From Novosphingobium sp. Gsoil 351 (GTDB lineage Bacteria > Pseudomonadota > Alphaproteobacteria > Sphingomonadales > Sphingomonadaceae): a stretch of DNA of 64,000 nucleotides. The notes under the pieces were generated by a model, which had not been told where the DNA came from, did no database searches, and was given only the letters and a program-made list of their open reading frames with translations. Location: assembly GCF_009707465.1 (NCBI RefSeq), contig NZ_CP046120.1, positions 3,749,501-3,813,500 on the forward strand, in the 5' to 3' direction. This document shows positions 48,010 through 59,334 of this stretch, one piece after another (position 1 is the first letter of the stretch; each line of letters opens with the position of its first letter). The position numbers were made by a program, and so were the translations under genes.

Positions 48010-49600
48010 ATGACCACCACCAAACCCCGCGTACTCATTTCCGACCAGATGGACCCCAAGGCCGAGCAGATCTTCCCGCGAGCGCGGCTGCGACGTCGAT
48101 GTGATCACTGGACAGACCCCCGAACAACTCGGGGAAATCATCGGCCAGTACGATGGCCTGGCGATCCGTTCGACCACCAAGCTGACCAAGGAGCTGATCG
48201 CCAAGGCGACCAACCTGAAGGTTGTCGGTCGAGCGGGAATCGGAGTCGACAACATCGATATCCCCGCCGCCTCGGTGAAGGGGATCGTGGTGATGAACAC
48301 CCCGTTCGGCAATTCGATCACCACCGCAGAGCACGCCATCGCGCTGATGTTCGCGCTCGCTCGCCAGCTGCCTGAAGCTGACGCGAGCACGCAGGCGGGC
48401 AAGTGGGAGAAGAACCGCTTCATGGGCGTCGAGGTCACCGGCAAGACGCTGGGCCTGATCGGCGCGGGCAACATCGGCAGCATCGTCGCCAGCCGGGCGC
48501 TCGGCCTCAAGATGAAGGTCGTGGCGTTCGATCCCTTCCTCACGCCTGAGCGCGCGGTGGAGATGGGCGTCGAAAAGGCCGATCTCGATACGCTGCTGGC
48601 CAAGGCGGACTTCATCACGCTGCACACCCCGCTGACCGACCAGACCCGCAACATCCTCAGCCGCGAGAACCTCGCCAAAACCCGGAAGGGTGTGCGGATC
48701 ATCAACTGTGCGCGCGGCGGCCTGATCGATGAGGAAGCGCTCAAGGACGCGCTCGATTCGGGCCATGTCGCGGGCGCGGCGCTCGACGTGTTCGCCAAGG
48801 AACCGGCCAAGGACTCGCCGCTGTTTGGCACGCCGAACTTCATCTCGACCCCGCACCTCGGCGCCTCGACCGACGAGGCGCAGGTCAACGTCGCGATCCA
48901 GGTGGCCGAGCAGTTGTCCGATTACCTCGTCCATGGCGGGGTCACCAACGCGCTCAACATGCCAAGCCTGAGCGCGGAGGAAGCGCCCAAGCTGCGCCCT
49001 TACATGGCGCTGGCCGAGAACCTGGGCAGCCTGGTCGGCCAGCTCGCCCACGGCAACCTCGACAAGATCTCGATCGAGGTCGAGGGCGCCGCCGCGCAGC
49101 TCAATCCCAAGCCGATCACCGGAGCCGTCCTGGCCGGCCTGATGCGGCGCTATTCGGACACGGTGAACATGGTCAACGCGCCGTATCTCGCCAAGGAGCG
49201 CGGACTCGACGTTCGCGAGGTGCGCCACGACCGCGAGGGGGTGTACCACACGCTGGTCCGGGTCTCGGTGGAGACGAGCCAAGGCACGCGTTCGGTCGCT
49301 GGCACGCTGTTCGGCAACACTCAGCCTCGTCTGGTGGAGATTTTCGGAATCGGGATCGAAGCCGAACTCGAGGGGCACATGCTGTACATCGTCAATGAGG
49401 ACGCTCCGGGCTTCATCGGCCGGATCGGAACGCTGCTCGGCGAAAGCGGCATCAATATCGGCACCTTCAACCTCGGCCGCCGCGAGGCTGGGGGCGAGGC
49501 GATCCTGCTGCTTTCGGTCGATCAGGCGATCCCCGAGACCGTGCTCGACGCGGCGTGCAAGTTGCCAGGGGTGAAGACGGTCAAGGCTCTGGCGTTCTAG
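48010..49600 (+). CDS. serA: D-3-phosphoglycerate dehydrogenase, frameshifted near its start
   Basis: The first committed enzyme of serine synthesis, 529 residues when restored. The ATG at 48010 gives TKPRVLISDQMDPKAEQIF. At 48075-48077 (CCC), one extra C breaks the frame; with one removed it reads FRERGCDVDVITGQTPEQL. The NAD loop is GLIGAGNIGSIVA. The substrate/catalytic sequence INCARGGLIDEEAL and the His in STPHLGASTDEAQ are present. The C terminus has the intervening domain and an ACT domain (MLYIVNEDAPGFIGRIGTLLG), the likely serine feedback site. It is probably functional. It follows serC and precedes hisZ. Confidence 0.94.
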
Positions 49601-49626
49601 GGCGCGTTGCGGCAGGGGCGGCGGCC

Positions 49627-50745
49627 ATGGACGAGAGCGATCCCGATCTGCTGCCCGAGGGGCTCGAAGACCGGTTGCCCGGCGAGGCCGCGACCGGGCA
49701 GCAAGTCATGCGGGCGATGCTGGCGGCGATGGATGGCCATGGCTACGACCGGGTCAGCCCGCCGCTGATCGAGTTCGAGCGGAGCCTGGCCGGGCGCATG
49801 AGCGGGATCAGCACGCGGCGGATGTTCCGCTTCGTCGATCCCGCTAGCCTGCGCACGCTGGCGCTGCGCAGCGACATCACCCCGCAGGTCGGACGGATCG
49901 CCGAGACCCGGCTGGCGAATGCGCCGCGGCCGCTGCGGCTGTGCTACGCTGGTCCCGTGGTGACGATCCGCGGTGATGGGCTGGATCCCGCGCGTGAACG
50001 GCTCCAGGTCGGGGCGGAGCTGATCGGTCGCGATACCGTTGCAGCCGCCGCCGAAGTGGCCGGACTGGCGATTGAGGCGCTGGCCGCGGCGGGCGCAACC
50101 GGCATCTCGATCGATTTCACGCTTCCCGATCTGGTCGATACGCTGGCCGTTGAAGCGATGCGGCTGGCGCCAAGCAGCGTCGCAGCCGTACGCCGCCAGC
50201 TCGACGCCAAGGACGCCGGAGCGCTCGTCGCGGCCGGCGGCGAGGCCTATCTTCCGTTGCTCTATGCGGCGGGGCCGTTCGCTTCCGCCATCGACAAGCT
50301 CGCCGCGATCGACGCCGGCGGCGCGCTGGCCAGCCGCATCGCGGGCCTGCGCGAGATTGCCGCAAGGCTGGACGGCGCGGCGCGGGTCACGCTCGATCCG
50401 ACCGAACGCCACGGCTTCGAATACCAGAGCTGGGTCGGCTTTACGCTGTTCGCCGAGGGCGTGCGCGGCTCGCTCGGGCGCGGCGGCACCTATCGCATCG
50501 GCCGCGAGGATGGCGAGGGTGAGGTCGCGACTGGGTTCTCGCTCTATCCAGACGGTCTCGTCGGGGTTGTTGCAGGAGAAGCAGCACGCAACGCGCTGTT
50601 CCTCCCGCTGGACCACGATCGCGAGGCTGCGGCGCGACTCCGGGCAATCGGCTGGCGGACGGTTGCCGCGCTCGACGCGAAGGATGACGGGGCAACGCTC
50701 GGCTGCAGCCATCGGCTGGAGAACGGTGAACCCAAAGCGCTTTAG
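49627..50745 (+). CDS. hisZ: ATP phosphoribosyltransferase regulatory subunit
   Basis: A 372-residue histidyl-tRNA synthetase paralogue that lacks tRNA charging and activates the short HisG in histidine synthesis. It has the N-terminal LPEGLEDRLPGEAATGQQVMRAM and the class-II motif region SPPLIEFERSL. LRSDITPQVGRIAETRL and RLCYAGPVVT resemble motif 2, and YQSWVGFTLFAEGVRGSLGRGGTYRIG the C-terminal part. The presence of hisZ implies a short-form hisG elsewhere. Its 3' end overlaps the convergent esterase gene by 4 bases. It starts 27 bases after serA. Confidence 0.92.
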   Translation: MDESDPDLLPEGLEDRLPGEAATGQQVMRAMLAAMDGHGYDRVSPPLIEFERSLAGRMSGISTRRMFRFVDPASLRTLALRSDITPQVGRIAETRLANAPRPLRLCYAGPVVTIRGDGLDPARERLQVGAELIGRDTVAAAAEVAGLAIEALAAAGATGISIDFTLPDLVDTLAVEAMRLAPSSVAAVRRQLDAKDAGALVAAGGEAYLPLLYAAGPFASAIDKLAAIDAGGALASRIAGLREIAARLDGAARVTLDPTERHGFEYQSWVGFTLFAEGVRGSLGRGGTYRIGREDGEGEVATGFSLYPDGLVGVVAGEAARNALFLPLDHDREAAARLRAIGWRTVAALDAKDDGATLGCSHRLENGEPKAL

Positions 50746-51645
50746 CGCGCGAATGCCGTGCGCAAGAACCCGTCGAGCGCGACCGTCGGCGCATATCCGG
50801 GATCGCCGAGGCGACGGTTGATCTCCATGTGCCCGGCCAAGCCCGTACCGGCAAACCCCTCGCGCGCGACGTTCGTCCCGCCCGCCCGCAGCGCCTTCTC
50901 CAAAGCTTCTCCCTGTCGCGCGCCATCCGGGCGCATCACGTGGAGCAGCAGGGAACCGAGGCGCATTGGGGGCCGCCGCCTGAAGCGTGGGCGATAGCGC
51001 CCGCTGGCGGGCGGGATCGGTGCCGAACGCCTGGCGATAGGTCTGCTGCATGATCCGCGGCCCGTCGCTCATTTGAGCGGGGACGTCGTAGGCGGCGCCG
51101 TCGATCGGAACGATCCCGGCAAGGTCCCGCGGTGATAGGCCCGCTCCCTTGAGGTAGGAGGCATCGGTGCCGACCAGCGCGACCAGGTGCGCTCCGGCGC
51201 TGTGACCCATCAGGACAATGCGCTTCGGATCGATCCCCAGCGCGGCGGCACGGTCAATCAGGACGCGCAGCGCTGTGGCGATGTCGGCGGCCTGATCCTC
51301 GACCCGCGCGGCCGGGACCAGACGGTAGTCCAGCGAGGCGAAGGCATAGCCTTGCGCGGTCAGGTGGCGCTGCTTCAACGAGCCGCGGTCCATCGTCCGG
51401 CTGCCGCGCTTCCAGCCCCCGCCGTGGACGAACACCACCAGCGGGGCGCGGCTGGCTTTGGGGTCCTGGGGCGGATAGAAATCGAGCTGCTGAAGCGGAT
51501 CGGGCCCATAGGCGAGGGTGCGCATCGCCGGGTTCGGCGCAAGGGCCTCGGCACGCGCGGGCGCTGGGGTACCGGGAATGCCCAAGATCGATCCGGCGAG
51601 GAGGGCTGCGGCGGTCACGCCGAGCAGCGTCAGCCGGTGTCGCAT
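50742..51645 (-). CDS. Secreted alpha/beta hydrolase (esterase/BD-FAE-like), frameshifted
   Basis: About 300 residues when restored. Signal: RHRLTLLGVTAAALLAGSILG, then APARA. The oxyanion motif HGGGWKRGSR and the nucleophile elbow GHSAGAHLVALVG are typical of carboxylesterase/BD-FAE-like enzymes, and the C-terminal HMEINRRLGDP region carries the likely catalytic His. The frame breaks at 50951-50953, where one extra G (C on the coding strand) splits NAPRF/LLLHVMRPDG. The ATG at 51645 has GGGAG upstream. Likely substrate: esterified sugars or lipids; unknown. It is not part of an obvious operon. Confidence 0.83.
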
Positions 51646-52100
51646 CGCGATGCTCCCGTCGTTCATGACCGGCAGACTAGGGTGCTCTCGGCGCGGGACG
51701 AGTCGCAAGATGTCGTTTTTTGTATCGGAGTGTGAGGGCGCCTAGCTGCCGTGCAGCGTCGCTCCGGATATCGTACGCGCAAATGAGGCCCGGAATCGCT
51801 CCCGAGCCCCACTCTCGCTCACACGGCGCACATCCGATTTGGCGACTGCCGTTCCCGGGTGGGAGGTGACGGATCGCTTTCGATGTTCTCCGGCGATCGC
51901 TCGCCGCGCCACCTAGGCCGCCCCCGGTCCGCTGGCGCGTTCCGGCGACTATCCGTCGCAACCTTTCCGGCGGTCCAGAAGGACCGGCAATCATCGTTCG
52001 TAGCGCCATCGCGGGCGTAGGATCATTTCCCCGGGGCGCGATGCCGAAGCATCGCGCGGTTCCCGGAGGAAAGATCCGGACAGTCGCACAGGCATTGCCT

Positions 52101-52240
52101 GCTTTCGCCGCGGTCCGGGATCAAGCCGAAGCCCTTTCCCGTCGTCTGCGTCTGCCGACACTGTTGGCGCTCGCTTTCGCCGCGGTCCGAAGTCGAGCCG
52201 AAGCCGTTCTTCGTCGTCTGCGTCCACCAGCACCGGCGAC
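52101..52240 (+). repeat. Imperfect tandem duplication of a 72-base unit
   Basis: GCTTTCGCCGCGGTCCG begins at 52101 and again at 52173, with extended similarity through AGCCGAAGCC and TCGTCTGCGTC in both copies. The second copy diverges in its last part. In one minus-strand frame it encodes a 24-residue repeat, but no gene is otherwise supported. Confidence 0.65.
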
Positions 52241-52445
52241 TACCCTGCCGACTTTTCGCTCCCGCGCGTTACTCCGTTTCCATTCGGTCCGAGGACCTTC
52301 CGGCGCGGTGTCGCAGCGTTCGCTAAAGTCGCACCGGTTGCAAAAATCCTGTCTGCTTTTCAAGAGCTTGCGCCCCGATCCGCAGTGGTTTTCTTGCTTC
52401 CGACCCATGAATGCTGCGCCTCGAATCCGAGTCGCGCAAGCACTA

Positions 52446-52488
52446 TTTATCCCTGTTATCCACAGGCCCAACCGGAGCGGTGGATAAG
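52446..52488 (+). promoter_or_regulatory. DnaA-box-like cluster
   Basis: TTATCCCTG (52447-52455) is followed directly by the perfect box TTATCCACA (52456-52464), and about 20 bases on comes GTGGATAA, the reverse complement of TTATCCAC. Three boxes within 45 bases are unusual and suggest a DnaA-binding site, either part of an origin or a regulatory site. Confidence 0.5.
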
Positions 52489-52501
52489 TGTGACGGATCG
52501 A

Positions 52502-53716
<1,215 letters not shown>

Positions 53717-53855
53717 GGGCGAAATTCCGCAGTTTCGTTCGCGGCGCCCCCTATGGCATGGTGGCGCACGCGGCAAGGGAAGCGGCGATGGCCGCATTTT
53801 CCGCGGATTTAATCGCGCGATTGAATTGCCCGGTGGCTTCCGCCAATACCGGGCG

Positions 53856-54709
53856 ATGAGCACCGGCCGACGGCAGACCATCCGCATTCCCATCGCCGAC
53901 GGGCTGACCCTCGCGGCCGACGTCGCCGGTCCGCCTGGCGCTCCCACCGTCATCCTCGGCCATGGCGGCGGTCAGACCCGCCATTCGTGGGACAAATGCG
54001 AGCTCCAACTTGCCGAGGCGGGCTATTTCGCGATCAACTACGATCTGCGCGGCCACGGCGACAGCGACTGGTCGCGCGACGGCGAATACACGATGGAGGC
54101 GCGCGCCGACGACCTCGCTCATGTCGCCGCCCTCGGATCGCGGCCGTTTGCGTTGGTCGGGGCCTCGATGGGTGGGGTCACGGCGCTGGTCGCCGCGACG
54201 CTGGGGCTCCAGGCCTCGGCGATCGTGCTGGTCGACATCGTGCCCAAGATGAATCTCGCGGGGGCGGACAAGGTGCGCGGCTTCATGGCCGCCAGCCCGA
54301 ACGGATTCGCCACGCTCGAAGAAGCGGCCGACGCCATCAGCGCCTATTATCCCGAGCGCCCGCGGCCCAAAGACCTCTCGGGTCTGCACAAGAACCTGCG
54401 TTTGGGGATGACGGGCGCTATCGCTGGCATTGGGACCCGTGGATGATGAACGATATGCGCGGCGATCCGCGCCGCCTGCTGGGCATCATGGACGCCGCCG
54501 ACTGGACCGACCGCATTCCCACGCTGCTGGTGCGTGGAATGAAGAGCGACATTGTCGACGAAGATGGCGTGGCCGACCTGCGCCGCCGCATCCCCGCGCT
54601 CGAAGTCGCAGACATCCGCGGCGCCGGGCACATGGTGGCGGGTGATCGCAACGACGAGTTCAACGCCGCAGTGATCGAATTCCTGCGCCGGGCGATGCCC
54701 GCGAGCTAG
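53856..54709 (+). CDS. Alpha/beta hydrolase, frameshifted
   Basis: About 284 residues when restored. The oxyanion motif [10 protein letters not shown], the cap-linked [12 protein letters not shown] and the nucleophile elbow [14 protein letters not shown] are typical of epoxide hydrolase/haloperoxidase-like enzymes. The Asp is in [11 protein letters not shown] and the His in [11 protein letters not shown]. The frame breaks at a 4-G run (54404-54407), and adding one G joins [14 protein letters not shown]. It is divergent from argG and its stop overlaps the convergent HSL-type gene by 4 bases. The substrate is unknown. Confidence 0.83.
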
Positions 54710-55659
54710 CCTTCCAGCTTCAGCAGACGCGCGATTCCGCTCACCAGATCGCGATTGAAGGCCTGGCTGATCGCAGCCTCGGCCACCATGTTGAAAGCGT
54801 GGATTGCGCCGGGGTAGCTGTGCAATTCCACCGGCACCCCCGCATCGACCAGCCGCCGCGCGTAATCGAGGTCCTCGTCGAAGAATAGATCGAGGCTCCC
54901 CGTCAGCAACAGCGTGGGCGGCAACCCGGCCAAGTTGTCGGCAAGCGCGGGCGAGAACCAGCCTTTGCGCGCGTCTTCGGCGGCATAATCGCCACGCAGC
55001 GCCTCCCAGCCGAACCGGTTGGAATGCCGGGTCCAGACCCATTCGCCGGTCGAACGGTTGTTCCAGCGGCACGCAGCGCCACCAGTCCGGTGATCGAGCA
55101 TCGGGTAAACCAGCACTTGCGCCGCGAGTTTGGGCCCGTCTGTGTCGCGGGCCATCAGCGCGGTCGCGGCGGCCAGCCCGCCGCCTGCGCTCTCGCCGAT
55201 GATCGCAATCCGCGCGGGATCGATGCCCAGCCCCTCCGCCGCTGAGGCCATCCACGCTAGTCCGTCGAGGCAATCCTGCTGCGGGCCGGGAAACGGCGTT
55301 TCGGGCGCGAGCCGATATTCGACCGAGACCACCGGAATTTGCAGGGCGGCCGCCATCGCCGAGGGGCCGAACTGCATATCCTTGGCGGTGCCCAGGACCA
55401 TGCCCCCACCGTGGATGTGAAAGAGCGCCGCGCGTTTCTGCGTGCCGGGGTTCGGATCGAAGCAGTAGAGCTCGATCTCGCTGCCATCGGCGCGACGCGC
55501 CCCGCGAATCGTCGCCGCGAGCGGCGGCGCGCCGAGATCGACGAACCTTCCCGCCGACTCCGCGCGTGCCTGATCGAGCGTCGCGCGGTCGAATTCGCGG
55601 AACGGCAGGGCCTCGACGATGGGCCAGACTTCGGGATCGACCAGGTGGCGGGTATCCAT
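54706..55659 (-). CDS. Alpha/beta hydrolase of the hormone-sensitive-lipase family
   Basis: A 317-residue esterase. The family oxyanion motif HIHGGGMVLG, the nucleophile GESAGGGLAAATAL, the Asp in GSLDLFFDEDLDYA and the His in GAIHAFNM are all in order, so the catalytic triad is complete. Enzymes of this family cleave short acyl esters or lipid esters. It is intact and reads toward the previous hydrolase (4-base convergent overlap). It is divergent from the phosphatase gene on the right, with about 80 bases between the two starts. Confidence 0.92.
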   Translation of the reverse strand: MDTRHLVDPEVWPIVEALPFREFDRATLDQARAESAGRFVDLGAPPLAATIRGARRADGSEIELYCFDPNPGTQKRAALFHIHGGGMVLGTAKDMQFGPSAMAAALQIPVVSVEYRLAPETPFPGPQQDCLDGLAWMASAAEGLGIDPARIAIIGESAGGGLAAATALMARDTDGPKLAAQVLVYPMLDHRTGGAACRWNNRSTGEWVWTRHSNRFGWEALRGDYAAEDARKGWFSPALADNLAGLPPTLLLTGSLDLFFDEDLDYARRLVDAGVPVELHSYPGAIHAFNMVAEAAISQAFNRDLVSGIARLLKLEG

Positions 55660-55742
55660 CGAATTTTCTCTCCCGGTTGCTCATTTACTGCTGCTCCAGC
55701 GGGCCATTGTCCAGCCGCCGGGGTGCGACTACGGCGCAGACG

Positions 55743-56531
55743 ATGGATCAGGACCGCATTCTACCGCTCGAAGGCATCCGCAACTTCCGCGACTATGGCG
55801 GTTACGCCGCCGCCGACGGCGCAAGCGTCAGTCGAGGGGTGCTGTGGCGCTCGGGACACCACCATCAGGCAACGCCCGCCGACCTGGCGAAGGTCGCCGC
55901 ACTCGGCCTCGACGCGGTGATCGATTTGCGCGGCGACAGCGAGCGCAGCGCCTTCCCGTGTTTGCGCCACCCCGAATTCACCACCGAGGTGCTGTTCGCG
56001 CCGGGCGAGACCGCCGGGCTGGCGGGCGCGGCGGCGCACGAGGCGGCGGGAGAGGGCGTCCGCACGGGCGGCGAATCGCGCGCGGCGATGGTCAACCTCA
56101 ACCGGGGGATGCCGTGGCGACCGGTACTGGTCGCCTCGATGAGGCTCTATTTCGCCGCGTTGGCCGAGGGACGGAAGCCGATCCTGCTCCACTGCGTCGC
56201 GGGCAAGGACCGCACCGGCCTTGCCGCATGGCTCACCCATCACGCGCTGGGCGTGCATCCCGACGACGCGATGGCCGACTACCTGCTGACCAACGTCGCC
56301 ACCAATCTGAGCGAGCGGATGGCGCTGGGGGCGGAGACGGTGCGCGCGCGCTATGGCCCGCGGATGGACGACGAAGCGGTCCTGGCGCTGATGTCGGTCG
56401 CGCCCGAATACATCTCCGCCGGGCTCGATGCGATCCGCGAGCGGCACGGTACATATGACGGCTACCTCGAGGAAGTGCTCGGCGTGGGTCCGGCGCAGGT
56501 CGCGGCGATCCAGGCAGATCTGTTGGTTTAG
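55743..56531 (+). CDS. Tyrosine phosphatase family protein (IphP/DSP-like)
   Basis: A 262-residue phosphatase. The signature HCVAGKDRTGLAAW contains the catalytic CX5R (CVAGKDR). The N-terminal GIRNFRDYGGYAAADG and SVSRGVLWRSGHHHQAT are the conserved lead-in of the IphP-like/Tyr_phosphatase2 family, and LDAVIDLRGDSER follows. Such enzymes act on phosphotyrosine or, in some members, phosphoinositides. It is intact, and the ATG at 55743 is chosen because the family starts at the GIRNFRDYGG block. It ends about 95 bases before trxB. Confidence 0.9.
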   Translation: MDQDRILPLEGIRNFRDYGGYAAADGASVSRGVLWRSGHHHQATPADLAKVAALGLDAVIDLRGDSERSAFPCLRHPEFTTEVLFAPGETAGLAGAAAHEAAGEGVRTGGESRAAMVNLNRGMPWRPVLVASMRLYFAALAEGRKPILLHCVAGKDRTGLAAWLTHHALGVHPDDAMADYLLTNVATNLSERMALGAETVRARYGPRMDDEAVLALMSVAPEYISAGLDAIRERHGTYDGYLEEVLGVGPAQVAAIQADLLV

Positions 56532-56626
56532 CCGACCCCGTCTGGGGGAAAATGCGCGGTCGCGATTCGTAATTCCGCCATGGCGCGCTTATCTCGCCCC
56601 CTGCCTCAAGAACTTGGCGGGGAACC

Positions 56627-57597
<971 letters not shown>

Positions 57598-57601
57598 TCG
57601 T

Positions 57602-58354
57602 TCAGCCGAGTGCGTCGAGCACGCGCTTCAGCAACCATGCGCGCGCGGCCTGATCCGCGAAGCTGTGCGAGGCGCTGGCGAGGCGGGCAATGCGTCCCGT
57701 CGTCCCCCCACGCCGCCGTGAACAGTTGCGCGGTGCGGTCGCGCTCGGCGAGGAGAATGTCCACCGGGCCGCCGAACTGCGCCAGCCCCTCGCGCATCTG
57801 TTCGGCCAGCGCCGATTTGGGCGCGGTGGCGGCGGCTTGGCGCAGGCCGGTGGCCAGCTTGCGCAGATCGATCGCACCGCCCAGAAGCCGTTTCCACGCC
57901 GCCGGATCGGCGAACTTGGCGGCGTAGCGGCGGCGCAGTGCGGCAGAGCCTGAGCCGCGCGATCCTCGCCTTCGACCGTCCACGGATTGGCAAGGACCAG
58001 CGCGTCGATTTGCAGGCTGGCGGCGAACAGCATCGCGCGCCGGCCGCGTCGCAATTGCCGAAACCGGCGATCTTGCGCAGCCCCGGCGCGGCCGTGCGGA
58101 ACGCGGCGATGGCCGCGGCGATATCGTCGCGGGTTTCGTGGAAGTCCCGATTCACTCCCGCACTGTCGCCGACGCCGCGGCGGTCGTAGCGAAACACCGG
58201 GTGGCCCGCGGCGACTTGCGCGGCAAGCTGGGCTTGACCCGCCCAGGACCCGGACGCGGATCTCGTTGCCGCCGCTGACGATCAGCAGCCCGAACGGACC
58301 GGGCGCGGCATCGAGCGTGCCGAACAGCACGTCATCGCCGCAGGCGAATTCCAC
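57602..58354 (-). CDS. Exosortase A system-associated hydrolase 1, frameshifted
   Basis: An alpha/beta hydrolase of the type linked to XrtA/PEP-CTERM loci. The start EFACGDDVLFGTLDAAPGPFGLLIVSGGNEIR is typical, followed by HPVFRYDRRGVGDSAG. Where other hydrolases have GxSxG, this protein has FGNCDAA, so a Cys occupies the nucleophile position, as I recall for this family. The frames switch at several places between 57700 and 58300. It follows hydrolase 2, with its GTG start 9 bases after that stop behind GAGG. It is thought to act with the locus in export-linked lipid or polysaccharide chemistry; the exact reaction is unknown. Confidence 0.75.
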   Translation of the reverse strand: MEFACGDDVLFGTLDAAPGPFGLLIVSGGNEIRVRVLGGSSPACRASRRGPPGVSLRPPRRRRQCGSESGLPRNPRRYRRGHRRVPHGRAGAAQDRRFRQLRRGRRAMLFAASLQIDALVLANPWTVEGEDRAAQALPHCAAATPPSSPIRRRGNGFWAVRSICASWPPACAKPPPPRPNRRWPNRCARGWRSSAARWTFSSPSATAPRNCSRRRGGTTGRIARLASASHSFADQAARAWLLKRVLDALG

Positions 58355-58363
58355 AATCCCGCC

Positions 58364-59049
58364 TCATCGCGCGAGGTCCGCGACGATCCGCGCGCGGCGA
58401 GCGCAGCCGACAAGTCCGCACATCCTCGCCCGGTTCGCTGCGCAGCCGCAACGCGCTGCCGCCCAGGTCGTCCAGCGTGAGGATGACGTGGGGCCAACTC
58501 GGGGAAAGCAAGGCGATTTCGAGATCGCCGATCATCGCCGCGCCCAGCCGGTATCCGGCGAGCTCGATCCCGGCTTCGGCGCCCGCCTTCGAGCAGCCCC
58601 TCCATGGTCTCCGCCAGCCCTTCCTCGCGCGCGCTCACGGTTCGTGCGCGCAACATCGGGCGCAGAACCTGGGGGCCGTCGATCGGTTCGAAGCGCCAGC
58701 CGGGCAGCGTGCCGGGGGCGACCAACGCACCTCCGCGCAGGCTCAGCGCATGGGTCGCGCCAAGTGCGCGGCGGCGGCTGCGGTGGCATCGCGCCAGGTG
58801 CCGATGTTCTGGGCGTCCAGCGCGGCAAGGCTCTCATTGCACCCTGGCAGATCGAGGCAGCACGCTGGCGATCCTCGCGCCTGCCAGCGTGCGCATCGTC
58901 TCGACCAGCATCCGCCTGGTGCGATTGAATTCCTCGAACAAAGCCGGGACGATCAGGATCCGTGCCGCGGCATCCGTCGGACCCGTGACAACGCGAACTC
59001 CTCGCCGCTCCCCGCCCGGCGCCGCGCAGGGCCAGGCGACGATCCTCAC
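58364..59049 (-). CDS. Exosortase A system-associated hydrolase 2, frameshifted
   Basis: The family start is AARILIVPALFEEFNRTRRMLVETMRTLAG, matching hydrolase 2 of exosortase A loci; MLRARTVSAREEGLAETM and PSWPHVILTLDDLGG follow. The GTG start at 59049 overlaps the stop of the acyl carrier gene as GTGA, strong evidence for coupling. The frame changes about four times. Its chemistry in the locus is unknown; it is predicted to be an alpha/beta hydrolase fold without a clearly visible Ser triad in this broken sequence. Confidence 0.7.
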
Positions 59050-59330
59050 GCGGCTTTCGTCATTTGGCCCGCTTGGCTTTCGCGAAGGCCAGGAGATTGC
59101 CGGAAAGTCTCGAGCAGTTCGCCATCGACTTCATCATCGTCGATGACGATGTCGAGGCGATCTTCCATTTCGGTCAGAAGGCCGGCCACTGCCATGGAGT
59201 CGAGTTCGGGCAGGGGCGCCGAACAGTCCGGTATCCGCAGCGAACGCCGCGACCTGGGCCGCCCTGCAAGCCGAGCACGTCGCGCAGGATCGAGCGGAGC
59301 ACGGCGTCGGTATCGCCGTGGGTCCGATGA
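59046..59330 (-). CDS. Acyl carrier protein of the exosortase A locus, frameshifted
   Basis: A carrier of about 90 residues. LPELDSMAVAGLLTEMEDRLDIVIDDDEVDGELLETF is the acyl carrier protein core; the Ser of DSM would carry phosphopantetheine. The N-terminal helix TDAVLRSILRDVLGLQ is found in another frame, with the break near 59250. The start is uncertain (no good ATG in the current sequence, perhaps because of an error). It sits between the FemAB/GNAT-like gene and hydrolase 2, whose GTG overlaps its stop. It probably works with the acyl-CoA ligase of the divergent arm. Confidence 0.7.
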   Translation of the reverse strand, partial: SSDPRRYRRRAPLDPARRARLAGRPRSRRSLRIPDCSAPLPELDSMAVAGLLTEMEDRLDIVIDDDEVDGELLETFRQSPGLRESQAGQMTKAA

Positions 59331-59334
59331 GCGG

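Larger units (their letters stand above)
51646..52501. other. Long non-coding stretch between the esterase and argG
   Basis: About 850 bases without a supported gene; the open frames present are short and of biased composition. It holds a tandem 72-base repeat near 52101-52240 and three DnaA-box-like sequences near 52446-52488. The ends of the neighbouring genes are the esterase promoter region on the left and the argG stop on the right. Confidence 0.55.

Noticed and set aside
48010..49600. serA as a true pseudogene
   Set aside because: One base more in a C-run is the only fault; all catalytic, NAD and ACT motifs remain, and serC and trxB show the same fault type.
52041..52487. 148-residue plus-strand open frame over the tandem repeat
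   Set aside because: It consists of repeated Arg/Ala-rich sequence from the non-coding repeat, and no ribosome binding site or recognisable domain is present.
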